A model generated the notes under the pieces. It did no database searches and was not told the origin of the DNA. It was given only the letters and a program-made list of their open reading frames with translations. A stretch of DNA of 64,000 nt. Origin: Seonamhaeicola sediminis. Its GTDB lineage: Bacteria > Bacteroidota > Bacteroidia > Flavobacteriales > Flavobacteriaceae. The DNA lies in the NCBI RefSeq assembly GCF_004358095.2, contig NZ_SMZJ02000004.1:349031-413030 (forward strand), given 5' to 3'. Each line of letters begins with the position of its first letter. Position 1 is the first letter of the stretch. The translations under genes were made by a program, and so were the position numbers. This document shows, piece after piece, positions 52,296 through 62,385 of this stretch.

Positions 52296-55127
52296 CTAAA
52301 ACCAACGTCTTCTGAATAAGCCTAACAATACTTCAGGGTCTGCTGTGAATTTAAATCTGATTTTTTGATCGTAGTTGGGTTGTCCAATTTCCCATCCTAA
52401 ATTTGAATATATAGGAAAGTAAATCTCAAAGTAGTCTGTTACTAAATTTAGACGTATTCCTGAATCATAGACAAAATGAGCAGAATCAAATTTGTTTTTA
52501 ACCAGTCCAATATCGCCGTAGGCTAAAATATATTGCCAGAGTGTTGTGCTTGCATTTAAGGTGCTAATCCATTGATTGGCAAAAGGAAAATCTAATTTCG
52601 ACTTAAAACCGCCTTCAGCTGTAATGAATTGTTGGCTAAAAATACCTGTTGACTCAGATCTACCTAAGTAGGCATAATCAAATAAATAATCTGTAGGTCT
52701 ATCAAGAGCAAAACTAAAGTAGTTAGAATTTAAATCGGTATTATTTTTAAGGAATGCACCAGTAAAAACTCTTAAATTTATTTGTCTATTGCTTTCAAAA
52801 AGCTTTCTGTATTCATAGTTAAAGCCAATTTTACTAAAGTTTTTTGCTAGCTGAAAATCCACATACCATTTTTTAAAATTTATCAGGTTGTCGTTTGAGT
52901 ATACATAGCGGGCATTAAATATAGCATAATTGGGTTCACTAGAGGTTAATATATTATTTTCGTCTTTATCTCTTTTAATGTCAATGTACCTAAATCTTAA
53001 AAATTGACGTTCATTTGAACGAAAGTCATTATCATTTCTAAAAGAAAACGTTATTGATGGTGTAACTTGCCTTACAAAAAGATCTTCTGCATATGAAGAA
53101 TAACCTGCTGCAATTCCATAAGTAAGATTAAATAGGTCAGAATTATTAAAATAATGTGTGTTTGAAACAAAGCCGGAGCCAGTAAGAGTTTTAGAATTTA
53201 AGGCATATTGTGGTTCTATTCTATAGTTAAATAGCTTTCTAAGTACTGTTCTGTTATAAATTCTTGTTCCTAAGGTAAGTCCGTCATAAATATTATTAAA
53301 TTCAGCTACAGGCATCAAGAATACCTGGTTATAATGCGGATCTTCAATATCTTGAAACACTCTAAATTGAAAAGGTTTGTTATTAAAAAAGAAGCCTTTT
53401 AAAGATTTCCAATTGTCTCTAATGTTTATTTCGGGTATTACTTTATTATAGTTTAAAACAAGTTTATTGGCTTCATTTCTAGGAATAGTAATGGTTTTAC
53501 GGTCTGTAATGTTTTCAATCCAAGTTTTTGAAATAATACTATCATCCTTTAAACTGTAAAGCGATATAGGCATACTATTATCTCGCTTATTTTTAATGGT
53601 GAGTGTTACAGAATCTTCTGTTTTAACAACTTTTCCAATTTTGAAATCGATTTTCTTTCTAGTATTTATAAAATCATTAAAAAACCAATCAATGTTTTTA
53701 TTAGTTTTAGATTTTATATAGCTTTCAAAAGCTCTAGTAGAGGTCTCTTTGAGTTTAGTGTTTTTTAAAAAGGTGGTTAGACTACTTTCCACAATATCAT
53801 GATTAATAAAATCGTCTAAATAACTTAAACCAACACCAGCTTTGTATTTACTAGATATATTAGCATTAAATTTTAAAAGAGAATCTTTAGCCATGGTTAG
53901 TTTTTGGTCTCTATTGGTTCTAGCCATTAACATGAATGCTAATGAATATTTATCATTAAATTTCATATCGGCTATATGAAAAGATCGGACTCCCCAAATA
54001 TCTGCAATGGTTCCCAAAAACTTCATATTGGGATAGTGCTCATCTACGTACTTCATGGCAAAGTAAATTTGAACAGCATCTATAAGCCATTGTTCTTTTC
54101 TAGGGTTAATTAAAAGGGTGTTTTCTAAATGATTGTGAAGTGCAATTTTTAAAATTTTCAATTCATATTGAAAATGGTTTGGATATGGCTTAATAAATTT
54201 GGGAAGAAAGTTTAAACCGTAAATTGGGGCTTTGTCATAATCAACCTGACTTATTAAAAGTCTTTCATGCGGATAGCTCCCAATGTTTTTATTTATAAAT
54301 TCTAAAACTTTTTCTGTTATTAACACCTTATCTATAACCTCTAAACCTTCATCATCTATACTAGAAACTAGTGCTAAATTTTCATTTTGAATGGTTTCGA
54401 AATCTTTAGTTTTACTTAAAAAGAGTTTTGTACTTCTCCTATTTAAACCATAAAGACTTATTGTCTGTGATTTAGAATTTTGAGTGTGTATTCTTGAGTT
54501 TAACTCAGAGGTTATATAATATCCGTTAGGAAAACTTATTTCAAAATTTAAATCGGCAATAGGGATGTATAAATCATCTAAATCTTTGTTACTATAATAC
54601 TGCCATTGACCATTATAAATAGCAGGAGTTATGTACCAATATCTTAAATTAAGATTACCAATATCTGTTATACCATATTTTGTAAACTTTGCAGTTGGTA
54701 TTTGAACAATATTTTCTAAAGATAAGCTGTAGGAATCTCCTGGCTTTAAAGGTTTATTGAGAGTAACTTTTATAACGTCTGGGTGATTTTCGAGTTCACA
54801 GTATTGAACATCTTCATTATTGTGTTTGATTGAAGTTACAATGGAATAACCTCTATCTTCATTTTTCGCTAAGTGAAAATCATTGATATATTCATCAGCA
54901 ATACGTTGCGCTAAAGGTGTATTTTTGGTAGCATAACTATTAGCCCAATTGTTTAAATATATAATTTGTAACTCATCTTGCGAAGTATTTTGATATTGAA
55001 TGGTTTGAGAAATTGTTATCTTCTTGTTTTCAATATCAAAAATTGCCCTAAGGTCAATCTTGTTTTGACCAAAGCTATAAAAGCATATTAAGCTGAAAAT
55101 TAGGCAATTTATTAGACGATAATTCAA
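52296..55127 (-). CDS. M1-peptidase-like ectodomain fused to an outer-membrane beta-barrel
   Basis: A 943-residue exported protein (signal about 1-20, ending SFGQ). Residues about 25-490 have the layout of M1 aminopeptidases: an N-terminal beta domain, then a catalytic-like helical domain. The zinc motif HExxH is lost, however: at that place it reads ALHNHLENTLL, followed by EQWLIDAVQIYF where the third ligand would be. From about 600 the sequence becomes alternating amphipathic strands typical of a beta-barrel and ends WF. The combination suggests a surface or periplasmic binding module on an outer-membrane channel. TTG is the only in-frame start nearby. Function unknown. Confidence 0.7.
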   Translation of the reverse strand: MNYRLINCLIFSLICFYSFGQNKIDLRAIFDIENKKITISQTIQYQNTSQDELQIIYLNNWANSYATKNTPLAQRIADEYINDFHLAKNEDRGYSIVTSIKHNNEDVQYCELENHPDVIKVTLNKPLKPGDSYSLSLENIVQIPTAKFTKYGITDIGNLNLRYWYITPAIYNGQWQYYSNKDLDDLYIPIADLNFEISFPNGYYITSELNSRIHTQNSKSQTISLYGLNRRSTKLFLSKTKDFETIQNENLALVSSIDDEGLEVIDKVLITEKVLEFINKNIGSYPHERLLISQVDYDKAPIYGLNFLPKFIKPYPNHFQYELKILKIALHNHLENTLLINPRKEQWLIDAVQIYFAMKYVDEHYPNMKFLGTIADIWGVRSFHIADMKFNDKYSLAFMLMARTNRDQKLTMAKDSLLKFNANISSKYKAGVGLSYLDDFINHDIVESSLTTFLKNTKLKETSTRAFESYIKSKTNKNIDWFFNDFINTRKKIDFKIGKVVKTEDSVTLTIKNKRDNSMPISLYSLKDDSIISKTWIENITDRKTITIPRNEANKLVLNYNKVIPEINIRDNWKSLKGFFFNNKPFQFRVFQDIEDPHYNQVFLMPVAEFNNIYDGLTLGTRIYNRTVLRKLFNYRIEPQYALNSKTLTGSGFVSNTHYFNNSDLFNLTYGIAAGYSSYAEDLFVRQVTPSITFSFRNDNDFRSNERQFLRFRYIDIKRDKDENNILTSSEPNYAIFNARYVYSNDNLINFKKWYVDFQLAKNFSKIGFNYEYRKLFESNRQINLRVFTGAFLKNNTDLNSNYFSFALDRPTDYLFDYAYLGRSESTGIFSQQFITAEGGFKSKLDFPFANQWISTLNASTTLWQYILAYGDIGLVKNKFDSAHFVYDSGIRLNLVTDYFEIYFPIYSNLGWEIGQPNYDQKIRFKFTADPEVLLGLFRRRWF

Positions 55128-55238
55128 ACTAAATGAGACATTATAAAGGTTAAAATTGATTTAAAGGCATGATAATATAAAAAATAGGTTTTTACCCGTT
55201 TGCAATTATTAAACAAGCTAAAAGGTTAAATTCCTAAT

Positions 55239-55928
55239 TTAGAAGTTAGGACTTAACTGAGATTCTTTATAGAAATTATCCAGTATAGTTATAACCTCAT
55301 CTGAAGAATCTACCAAATGAATGAGATTCAAATCTTTTGGACTTATGTTTCCAAATTGCTCTAGCAAAGTTTTCTTTACCCAATCTAATAAACCTTTCCA
55401 GAAATCTGTTCCAACAAGAATGATAGGAAATTTACCAATTTTATGTGTTTGAATTAAAGTGAGTGCCTCGAAAAATTCGTCCAAAGTTCCAAAGCCACCA
55501 GGCATAACAACAAAACCTTGTGCATATTTTACAAACATAACTTTACGAACAAAAAAGTAGTCAAAATCTAAACTCTTATCGTGATCAATATAGGGATTGT
55601 CATGTTGTTCAAAGGGCAATTCAATATTCAATCCAACTGATACGCCACCTCCAAGATGGGCTCCTTTGTTTCCTGCTTCCATAATCCCTGGTCCACCGCC
55701 CGTAATAACCCCATATCCAGCTTCTACAATTTTTTCTGAAATGTCAACGGTTAGCTTGTAATACTTATTGTCTGGTTTTGTTCTGGCAGATCCAAAAATT
55801 GAAACGCATGGACCAATTTTACTCATTTTCTCAAAACCATTGACAAACTCACCCATGATTTTAAAAATTGCCCAAGAATCGTTTGTTTTTATTTCATTCC
55901 AGCCCTTGTGGCGCAGTTCTTTTCTCAT
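55239..55928 (-). CDS. LOG family (TIGR00730) nucleotide phosphoribohydrolase
   Basis: A 229-residue Rossmann-fold protein with the LOG signatures GGGPGIMEAGNKGAHLGGG (about 77-95) and PGGFGTLDEFFEALTLIQ (about 142-159). Family members cleave the N-glycosidic bond of nucleoside monophosphates, including cytokinin nucleotides. The bacterial role is probably nucleotide salvage or detoxification. It begins 21 bases after uvrA on the same strand and may share its transcript. Confidence 0.88.
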   Translation of the reverse strand: MRKELRHKGWNEIKTNDSWAIFKIMGEFVNGFEKMSKIGPCVSIFGSARTKPDNKYYKLTVDISEKIVEAGYGVITGGGPGIMEAGNKGAHLGGGVSVGLNIELPFEQHDNPYIDHDKSLDFDYFFVRKVMFVKYAQGFVVMPGGFGTLDEFFEALTLIQTHKIGKFPIILVGTDFWKGLLDWVKKTLLEQFGNISPKDLNLIHLVDSSDEVITILDNFYKESQLSPNF

Positions 55929-55949
55929 ATAAAAATATTTTTTTAAATG

Positions 55950-58781
55950 CTAATGTAATTCTTTTTTAAGGAATTTAGCCGTGTAGCTTTTTTTGTGTTT
56001 TATAATGTCTTCTGGGGTACCTTCAACCACTATTTGTCCGCCTCCTTTACCGCCTTCGTAGCCAATATCAATGATATGGTCAACGGTTTTTATTACGTCT
56101 AAATTGTGTTCAATTATTAAAACAGTATTGCCTTTGTCTACAAGTTTGTTTAAAACTTGCATGAGAATTCTAATATCCTCAAAATGAAGCCCAGTAGTTG
56201 GTTCATCTAATATATAGAAAGTATTTCCAGTGTCACGTTTGCTTAGTTCTGTAGCCAATTTGATACGTTGTGCTTCACCACCTGATAGCGTTGTGCTTTG
56301 TTGACCCAAAGTAATGTAGCCTAAGCCTACATCCTGAATGGTTTTAAGTTTTTTATGAATTTTTGGAATATGCTCAAAAAATACTACCGCTTCATTGATA
56401 GTCATATCTAAAACATCACTAATAGATTTTCCTTTATATCTAATTTCCAATGTTTCTCTGTTAAAACGTTTACCTTGGCACGTTTCGCATTCTACATAAA
56501 CATCAGGTAAAAAATTCATTTCAATAACACGTAGACCACCACCTTGACAGGTTTCACACCGTCCGCCTTTTACATTAAAGCTAAATCTGCCTGCTTTGTA
56601 GCCACGTATCATAGCCTCAGGAATTTTGGCAAATAAACTTCTTATTTCGTCAAATGTTTTTGTATATGTTACAGGATTGCTTCTAGGAGTTCGCCCAATA
56701 GGAGATTGGTTAATATCAATAACTTTATCAATATGTTCTAAACCCTTTATACTTTTATAGGGCATAGGTATTTTAACGCCATTAAAATAATATGCGTTAA
56801 GAATAGGGTAGAGTGTTTCGTTTATGAGTGTAGATTTTCCACTGCCTGAGACTCCTGTAACCCCAATCATTTTTCCTAACGGGAATTTTACAGATACATT
56901 TTTTAGGTTATTACCGGTGCATCCATTCAATTCTAAAAACTTATTATTACCTGTTCTCCGTTTTTCAGGAATTTCAATTTCTTTAGTGCCATTAAGGTAA
57001 TCGGCAGTTAAAGTATGATGAGTTTTTAATTCATCAATGTTGCCAGTACTAATAATTTTACCACCGTGTTTTCCTGCCTTTGGTCCTATATCAATGACAT
57101 AATCGGCACGCTCGATCATATCTTTGTCATGTTCAACAACAATAACGGAATTCCCAATATCTCGAAGTGAAATCAAAGAATTGATAAGCTTTTCATTATC
57201 TCGTTGGTGCAAGCCTATACTAGGTTCATCTAAAATGTAAAGCACACCAACTAATTGGGATCCAATTTGTGTGGCTAATCTAATGCGCTGCGCTTCACCA
57301 CCAGACAATGATTTTGAACTTCTGTTTAAGGATAAATAATCTAACCCAACATCTAATAAAAATTGAAGTCTTGCTTTGATTTCTTTTAAGATTTCTTCGG
57401 CAATTTTGAATTGTTTTTCAGTTAAATAATTTTCTAAATCGTTAAACCATTCAGCTAGTTCAAGGATATCTTTATTTGCCAGTTCAGCAATGTTTTTATC
57501 ATTTATCTTGAAATAAAGCGATTCTTTCTTAAGCCGACTTCCTTCACATTCTGGACACTTAATTTTGTCCATAAAACCTTTTGCCCATCGCTTCAAGGAA
57601 GTGGATTCTGCTGTTGAATATTGGTTTTCTATAAAGTTAGCTACGCCTTCAAAATCAATGCTGTAATTTCTGGTAACACCTAGTGTTTTACTGTTAACAG
57701 AAAACTTTTCATTACCACCATATAGAATCATATCCTTAGCTTCCTGAGGAATACTTTTGTAAGGATCTGTTAACTTAAAGTTGAAACGTTGCGCTATGGT
57801 TTCAAACTGCTTGAAAATCCAACTGCTTTTTTTGGGTCCGTGGGGGGCAATGGCACCATTAGCTATTGAAAGCGAATCATCAGGGACAATTTTATTTACG
57901 TTTACTTTATGCAATTCTCCAATACCATTACAAGTAGAACAAGCCCCTTTTGGTGAGTTGAAAGAGAAATTGTTAGGCTCTGGATTGGGATATGAAATAC
58001 CTGAAGAAGGACACATTAAACTTCTACTAAAATAACGAGTTTTATTGGTGTCTTGATCAATGACTAAAAGCACATCCTCACCATGATACATGGCTGTATT
58101 AATAGTTTCTGTAAGTCTCTTGTCTGTATCTGTAGAATCATTTACAACCAATCTATCAATAACAATTTCAATATCATGAGTTTTGTAACGGTCTACTTTC
58201 ATGCCCTTGACAATATCACGAATTTCACCGTCTACTCTTACCTTGACAAAGCCCTGTTTTGCTATTTGCTCAAATAGTTCTCTGTAATGTCCTTTTCGTG
58301 AACGAACCACGGGTGCTAAAACATTAATACGTTTACCAGAAAAATCATTAATAATAAGTGCTTTTATTTGCTCATCACTGTAGCTAACCATTTTATCGCC
58401 TGTGTTATAACTGTAAGCATCACTAGCGCGAGCAAACAAAAGACGCAAGAAGTCATAGATTTCTGTTATTGTACCAACGGTAGATCGGGGTGATTTACTG
58501 GTTGTTTTTTGCTCAATAGCAATCACTGGAGATAGACCATCAATTTTATCAACATCGGGTCGTTCTAAACCGCCTAAGAATTGGCGTGCATAAGCCGAAA
58601 ATGTTTCAATATATCTGCGTTGTCCTTCAGCATAAATAGTATCAAAAGCCAAAGACGATTTACCACTACCGGAAAGCCCTGTGATTACTACAAGTTTTTC
58701 TCTGGGTATGGAAACATCAATATTTTTAAGGTTGTGTACCCTAGCACCTTTTACTTCAATAAATTCGTCAAAATGGCTCAT
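55950..58781 (-). CDS. uvrA: Excinuclease ABC subunit A
   Basis: A 943-residue UvrA with two ABC ATPase halves and zinc modules. Walker A of half 1 is [13 protein letters not shown] (about 32-44), a CPSSG...CSTC zinc pair lies near 255-285, and the signature [17 protein letters not shown] precedes half 2. In half 2 Walker A is [13 protein letters not shown], a CETCQGGG...CETCQGKRF zinc finger follows (about 740-770), and [15 protein letters not shown] completes the site. It recognises bulky DNA damage with UvrB. I start at ATG 58781: an upstream in-frame TTG-type start at 58880 would precede the -7 box TAACTTTG on this strand at 58797-58804. Confidence 0.96.
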   Translation of the reverse strand: MSHFDEFIEVKGARVHNLKNIDVSIPREKLVVITGLSGSGKSSLAFDTIYAEGQRRYIETFSAYARQFLGGLERPDVDKIDGLSPVIAIEQKTTSKSPRSTVGTITEIYDFLRLLFARASDAYSYNTGDKMVSYSDEQIKALIINDFSGKRINVLAPVVRSRKGHYRELFEQIAKQGFVKVRVDGEIRDIVKGMKVDRYKTHDIEIVIDRLVVNDSTDTDKRLTETINTAMYHGEDVLLVIDQDTNKTRYFSRSLMCPSSGISYPNPEPNNFSFNSPKGACSTCNGIGELHKVNVNKIVPDDSLSIANGAIAPHGPKKSSWIFKQFETIAQRFNFKLTDPYKSIPQEAKDMILYGGNEKFSVNSKTLGVTRNYSIDFEGVANFIENQYSTAESTSLKRWAKGFMDKIKCPECEGSRLKKESLYFKINDKNIAELANKDILELAEWFNDLENYLTEKQFKIAEEILKEIKARLQFLLDVGLDYLSLNRSSKSLSGGEAQRIRLATQIGSQLVGVLYILDEPSIGLHQRDNEKLINSLISLRDIGNSVIVVEHDKDMIERADYVIDIGPKAGKHGGKIISTGNIDELKTHHTLTADYLNGTKEIEIPEKRRTGNNKFLELNGCTGNNLKNVSVKFPLGKMIGVTGVSGSGKSTLINETLYPILNAYYFNGVKIPMPYKSIKGLEHIDKVIDINQSPIGRTPRSNPVTYTKTFDEIRSLFAKIPEAMIRGYKAGRFSFNVKGGRCETCQGGGLRVIEMNFLPDVYVECETCQGKRFNRETLEIRYKGKSISDVLDMTINEAVVFFEHIPKIHKKLKTIQDVGLGYITLGQQSTTLSGGEAQRIKLATELSKRDTGNTFYILDEPTTGLHFEDIRILMQVLNKLVDKGNTVLIIEHNLDVIKTVDHIIDIGYEGGKGGGQIVVEGTPEDIIKHKKSYTAKFLKKELH

Positions 58782-58796
58782 AAATAGGCAAAAGTG

Positions 58797-58804
58797 CAAA
58801 GTTA
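58797..58804 (-). promoter_or_regulatory. -7 box of uvrA
   Basis: On the minus strand TAACTTTG matches TANNTTTG 15 bases before the ATG at 58781, fixing that start. Confidence 0.6.
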
Positions 58805-58894
58805 CAATTTTAGTTGTTAAATTTATGTGAAGTTTAATCTTGGATTTACTATACTTGTAATAGAAAGTATGAAGACTCAAATTAAATTGTAGAT

Positions 58895-59422
58895 ATGAAA
58901 TTATTAGGTATAAGTTCTAGAATAAATCATCCAGATTATGGAAAAGGTGTAATAACCAATGTAACATCACAGCACTATTGGGTAACGTTTATTGATAAAG
59001 GTTTAGAAACAATTGATTTGGATAGTGAATTTGATGTTATTGAAGCGGCGTATGATGACGTAGACACCGTTAGTTTTTTTGATATCGAATCTAGTTTGGT
59101 TGATATTTTAAAAAAATGGAGTGATGCCTCAGAAATTGTGCCAATTGCAGATAAGTTTAAGGGAGGAAAAATTATACTACAACCAGCAGATAAGAGTTTA
59201 AAATCTTATGAACTTCCAATTGATAAATTTTTTCATAAAATTATAATGGTAAGGGATAGGTTACGTGTTATGGAGCAGCGTATAAATTCAAGTGATTTAG
59301 ATGAACAAGGAAAAATAGATTTACAACAATATATTACTAGAATTTATGGTAGTTTAACCAGTTTTAATGTTTTATTTAAATCAAAATCTCACAACTTTAT
59401 AGGCCAAAGCAGTAAGAGATAA
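58895..59422 (+). CDS. Conserved Bacteroidota protein of unknown function
   Basis: A 175-residue cytoplasmic protein, divergent from uvrA. The N-terminal part INHPDYGKGVITNVTSQHYWVTFIDKG (in two blocks) resembles a small SH3-like/Tudor-type beta-barrel seen in nucleic-acid or protein-binding proteins. Two helical segments follow (FFHKIIMVRDRLRVMEQRIN and DLQQYITRIYGSL). Divergence from uvrA gives a hint of a DNA link but no proof. I do not know a named family. Confidence 0.6.
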   Translation: MKLLGISSRINHPDYGKGVITNVTSQHYWVTFIDKGLETIDLDSEFDVIEAAYDDVDTVSFFDIESSLVDILKKWSDASEIVPIADKFKGGKIILQPADKSLKSYELPIDKFFHKIIMVRDRLRVMEQRINSSDLDEQGKIDLQQYITRIYGSLTSFNVLFKSKSHNFIGQSSKR

Positions 59423-59472
59423 ATTTTACTAATAAATTTAGTTGTAATTTACTTGATAAGAGTAGTGTTTTT

Positions 59473-60312
59473 TTACCCAGTACCTTTTATATCGGTTATT
59501 TCTGTACCAAAAATAAAAAACTTAATTAGAGTAGGTAATTTTGCTCCTGTCTCTGTAGTTTTCCAGTGACTCCATAAAACTTCTATACCATCAATAGGAA
59601 ACTGAGAAGTCCACATTTTAAAACTAATAGGCATACCATGATCATCTAAAATCCATAAATAAGAGTCGCCATTTTTATAGGTTACCAATAAATCATTATT
59701 ATCAACAAGTTCACGTTTTACACCTTCATCAAAAACTCTATAAGGGGCAAATACCCAAAAGGAATCATTTTCATAATACTTTACAGCTTTTCTTATAAGT
59801 TTTTCTGCTAAGTCACCATCAACTTTAAAACTGTGCACATGTGCCTTGTGTAACCTAGAATCATTTAGGTTTAGACTAACTTTGTATTGTTTCCAATAAA
59901 CTTCACAAATATTTTTTGTTTTTTCCCATTTGTAATGTCGTCTATTTTTATAAGTCCATTCAAAAACATCTGTACCAACAAAAGCTTCATAATTGACAGC
60001 AACAAGCATTTTAGTAGCTAAATCATCTGCTTTTTTCCCTTTTGAGCCATAAGGTAAAGGCTCATGATACTTTATATATAAAAAACAAAAAAACAGGAGT
60101 GTAGGTAAGGTGAAAAATATTATAACCCCAACAATAATTTTATATGTTTTTTTAAATTTCAGAAACTTGTAATTATTGCATAATATTGGCTCTAAGTTAT
60201 TAAATACTAATGAGTGTCTAAAACAAAATTCGCAAAAACCGATGCTTGTGTTTTCTACTCGATGATTGGTAATAACACCTTTAGTTAATCTATGAAACAA
60301 GTATTTGGTCAA
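59473..60312 (-). CDS. Membrane-anchored protein of unknown function
   Basis: A 279-residue protein. A Lys/Tyr-rich N-terminus (about 1-57) precedes one strong membrane helix (about 58-77, KIIVGVIIFFTLPTLLFFC). A soluble extracytoplasmic domain follows with repeated Trp and Tyr (VFEWTYKNRRHYKWEKTK) and a C-terminal WSHWKTTETGAKLPTLIKF. The start is TTG, overlapping the TGA of the acpH-like gene. The 57 residues before the helix contain no Met, so a later start cannot be excluded. Cotranslation with acpH is likely; function unknown. Confidence 0.55.
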   Translation of the reverse strand: MTKYLFHRLTKGVITNHRVENTSIGFCEFCFRHSLVFNNLEPILCNNYKFLKFKKTYKIIVGVIIFFTLPTLLFFCFLYIKYHEPLPYGSKGKKADDLATKMLVAVNYEAFVGTDVFEWTYKNRRHYKWEKTKNICEVYWKQYKVSLNLNDSRLHKAHVHSFKVDGDLAEKLIRKAVKYYENDSFWVFAPYRVFDEGVKRELVDNNDLLVTYKNGDSYLWILDDHGMPISFKMWTSQFPIDGIEVLWSHWKTTETGAKLPTLIKFFIFGTEITDIKGTG

Positions 60313-60908
60313 ATAATAGTTTTATTTAACTCTTGAAGTTTTTTGTTTGAAGAATCTATTAATTCTTTAAAAAAAGCAGTAAACTCACTTTCAAATTCAT
60401 TGTAAGACTCTTTCAATTCATTAATGGCTAGATTCATTTTAGACCTGTTTTTGGTACGTTTGTTCATACCTTCTAAAACCTTTTGAATGCCATCAGTACT
60501 GGCATAACTCAATAGCCAGTTACCGTTTATCATATATGGCACCATGTGTTTTACTTTAGGGGTAAGTATTTCAAAATTTGCTTCTAGAGAATCATAAAAA
60601 TTCATGACATATTCGTTAAGAGGAATTTTAGAGTAGTTACTCCAGTTTTTGGCTAAAAAATGATCGTAAAAAATATCTACAATAACCCCAGAGTAATGTC
60701 CATAATTTTTATGTAAGCGTTTTGTGCTAAGTCTCACTGTTTTATGAGCATCGGTAAATGTGTCAATATGCCTGTGTAGCAGTATTCCAATTTGTAGTTC
60801 TTTTGAATAGTTTTTGTAATTGCTACCTTTTACGCTATCTGCTATAAAGTTTCCAATTGTAATCAATTCATTATTTCCAGAAAGGTAAATATGGGCGAGG
60901 TAATTCAT
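60309..60908 (-). CDS. Acyl-carrier-protein phosphodiesterase
   Basis: A 199-residue protein of the AcpH family. It begins MNYLAHIYLSGNN, has GNFIADSVKGSN (about 19-30) and the HD-like GILLHRHIDTFTDAH (about 41-55), then YDHFLAKNW (about 81-89). These are the metal-binding signatures of ACP phosphodiesterase, which removes the 4'-phosphopantetheine arm from acyl carrier protein. It is divergent from glmM and overlaps the next gene by four bases. Confidence 0.88.
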   Translation of the reverse strand: MNYLAHIYLSGNNELITIGNFIADSVKGSNYKNYSKELQIGILLHRHIDTFTDAHKTVRLSTKRLHKNYGHYSGVIVDIFYDHFLAKNWSNYSKIPLNEYVMNFYDSLEANFEILTPKVKHMVPYMINGNWLLSYASTDGIQKVLEGMNKRTKNRSKMNLAINELKESYNEFESEFTAFFKELIDSSNKKLQELNKTII

Positions 60909-60968
60909 TTGTGAAAAGTACGAATTGATTTTTTAAGTTTAGTTAAAATATAAGCTAAAAAAAATATG

Positions 60969-60976
60969 TACGTTTG
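60969..60976 (+). promoter_or_regulatory. -7 box of glmM
   Basis: TACGTTTG matches TANNTTTG and lies 20 bases before the glmM ATG at 60997; it supports that start over the TTG at 60988. Confidence 0.5.
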
Positions 60977-60996
60977 CAGAAATCAGATTGAAAACT

Positions 60997-62385
60997 ATGA
61001 CACTTATTAAATCAATTTCAGGAATTAGAGGAACCATCGGAGGACAAGTTGGTGAAAATTTAACGCCTATTGATGCCGTTAAATTTGCTGCTGCTTATGG
61101 ACATTGGATTAAACAACAACGAAATAAAAAAAATTACCGTGTAGTAGTTGGTAGAGATGCTAGAATTTCTGGGAAAATGATTCAAAATTTGGTTATGAAC
61201 ACCTTAGTAGGTCAAGGTATTCACGTTATTAATTTAGGCCTTTCAACAACCCCAACAGTAGAAGTTGCAGTGCCTATGGAACATGCTGATGGCGGTATTA
61301 TTCTAACAGCAAGCCATAACCCCAAACAATGGAATGCATTAAAATTATTAAATGAAAAGGGCGAATTTTTAGATGCTGTTGAAGGTGCAAAAATATTAGA
61401 GATTGCAGAAAGCAATAGCATTAATTTTGCTGATGTAGATAGTTTAGGAAAAATAACAAAGAATGATGCTTACATAGATTTACATATCATTGAAGTTTTA
61501 GATTTACCCTTAGTAACTGTTAAACCCATTGAGCAGGCAAAATTTAGGGTAGTAGTTGATGGTGTGAACTCTACTGGTGGTATTGCTATACCATTACTCT
61601 TGGAACGATTAGGAGTAGATGTGATAAAGATACATTGTGAACCTAACGGGCATTTCCCTCACAATCCAGAACCGTTAAAGGAACACTTGACTGATTTGTC
61701 TGAGGCGGTAAAGAAATACAAAGCAGATTTTGGAATAGTTGTAGACCCTGATGTTGATAGGTTAGCCTTTATGGATGAAAATGGTGAAATGTTTGGTGAA
61801 GAGTATACATTAGTGGCTTGTGCAGATTATGTACTTAGCAAAACTCCGGGAAATACCGTGAGTAATATGAGTTCTACCAGAGCTTTAAGAGATGTTACCC
61901 AAAAGTATGGTGGCGCCTATGAGGCTAGTGCAGTTGGAGAGGTTAATGTTGTTAAACTTATGAAGAAAAATAAAGTGGTGATAGGTGGAGAAGGTAATGG
62001 AGGAATTATTTATCCAGAGTCTCATTATGGTCGTGATGCATTGGTTGGGGTTGCTCTGTTTTTAAGTCTTCTGGCAGATAAAAATATTTCTGTTAGTCAG
62101 CTTAGGAAAACCTATCCTAATTATTTTATGAGTAAAAAAAAGATTGAATTAACTCCAGATTTGGATGTTGATGCTATTTTAAAGGAGATAGAAAATAAAT
62201 ATCAAAATGAACAACTCACCACTATTGATGGTGTAAAAATTGATTTTCTGGATAATTGGGTACACCTTCGTAAAAGTAATACAGAACCTATTATCAGAAT
62301 TTACACTGAAGCCAAAACACAGGCACAAGCAGATGAATTAGCAGATAGATTTATTGGAGAATTAAAGGCTATAGCTAACAGTTAG
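60997..62385 (+). CDS. glmM: Phosphoglucosamine mutase
   Basis: A 462-residue phosphohexomutase. The N-terminus ISGIRGTIGG is the usual start motif. The catalytic serine is in LTASHNPKQWN (about 96-106), the metal loop is DPDVDRLAF (about 245-253), the substrate loop is GEGNGGIIYP (about 329-338), and the phosphate-binding end is RKSNTEPIIRIYTEA. It converts glucosamine-6-phosphate to glucosamine-1-phosphate for peptidoglycan and LPS. The stop overlaps the convergent acyltransferase stop by four bases. Phosphomannomutase/phosphoglucomutase activity is a less likely alternative. Confidence 0.9.
   Translation: MTLIKSISGIRGTIGGQVGENLTPIDAVKFAAAYGHWIKQQRNKKNYRVVVGRDARISGKMIQNLVMNTLVGQGIHVINLGLSTTPTVEVAVPMEHADGGIILTASHNPKQWNALKLLNEKGEFLDAVEGAKILEIAESNSINFADVDSLGKITKNDAYIDLHIIEVLDLPLVTVKPIEQAKFRVVVDGVNSTGGIAIPLLLERLGVDVIKIHCEPNGHFPHNPEPLKEHLTDLSEAVKKYKADFGIVVDPDVDRLAFMDENGEMFGEEYTLVACADYVLSKTPGNTVSNMSSTRALRDVTQKYGGAYEASAVGEVNVVKLMKKNKVVIGGEGNGGIIYPESHYGRDALVGVALFLSLLADKNISVSQLRKTYPNYFMSKKKIELTPDLDVDAILKEIENKYQNEQLTTIDGVKIDFLDNWVHLRKSNTEPIIRIYTEAKTQAQADELADRFIGELKAIANS

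Noticed and set aside
58782-58880. N-terminal extension of UvrA
   Set aside because: The -7 box at 58797-58804 lies inside it, and UvrA proteins begin near the [17 protein letters not shown] segment.
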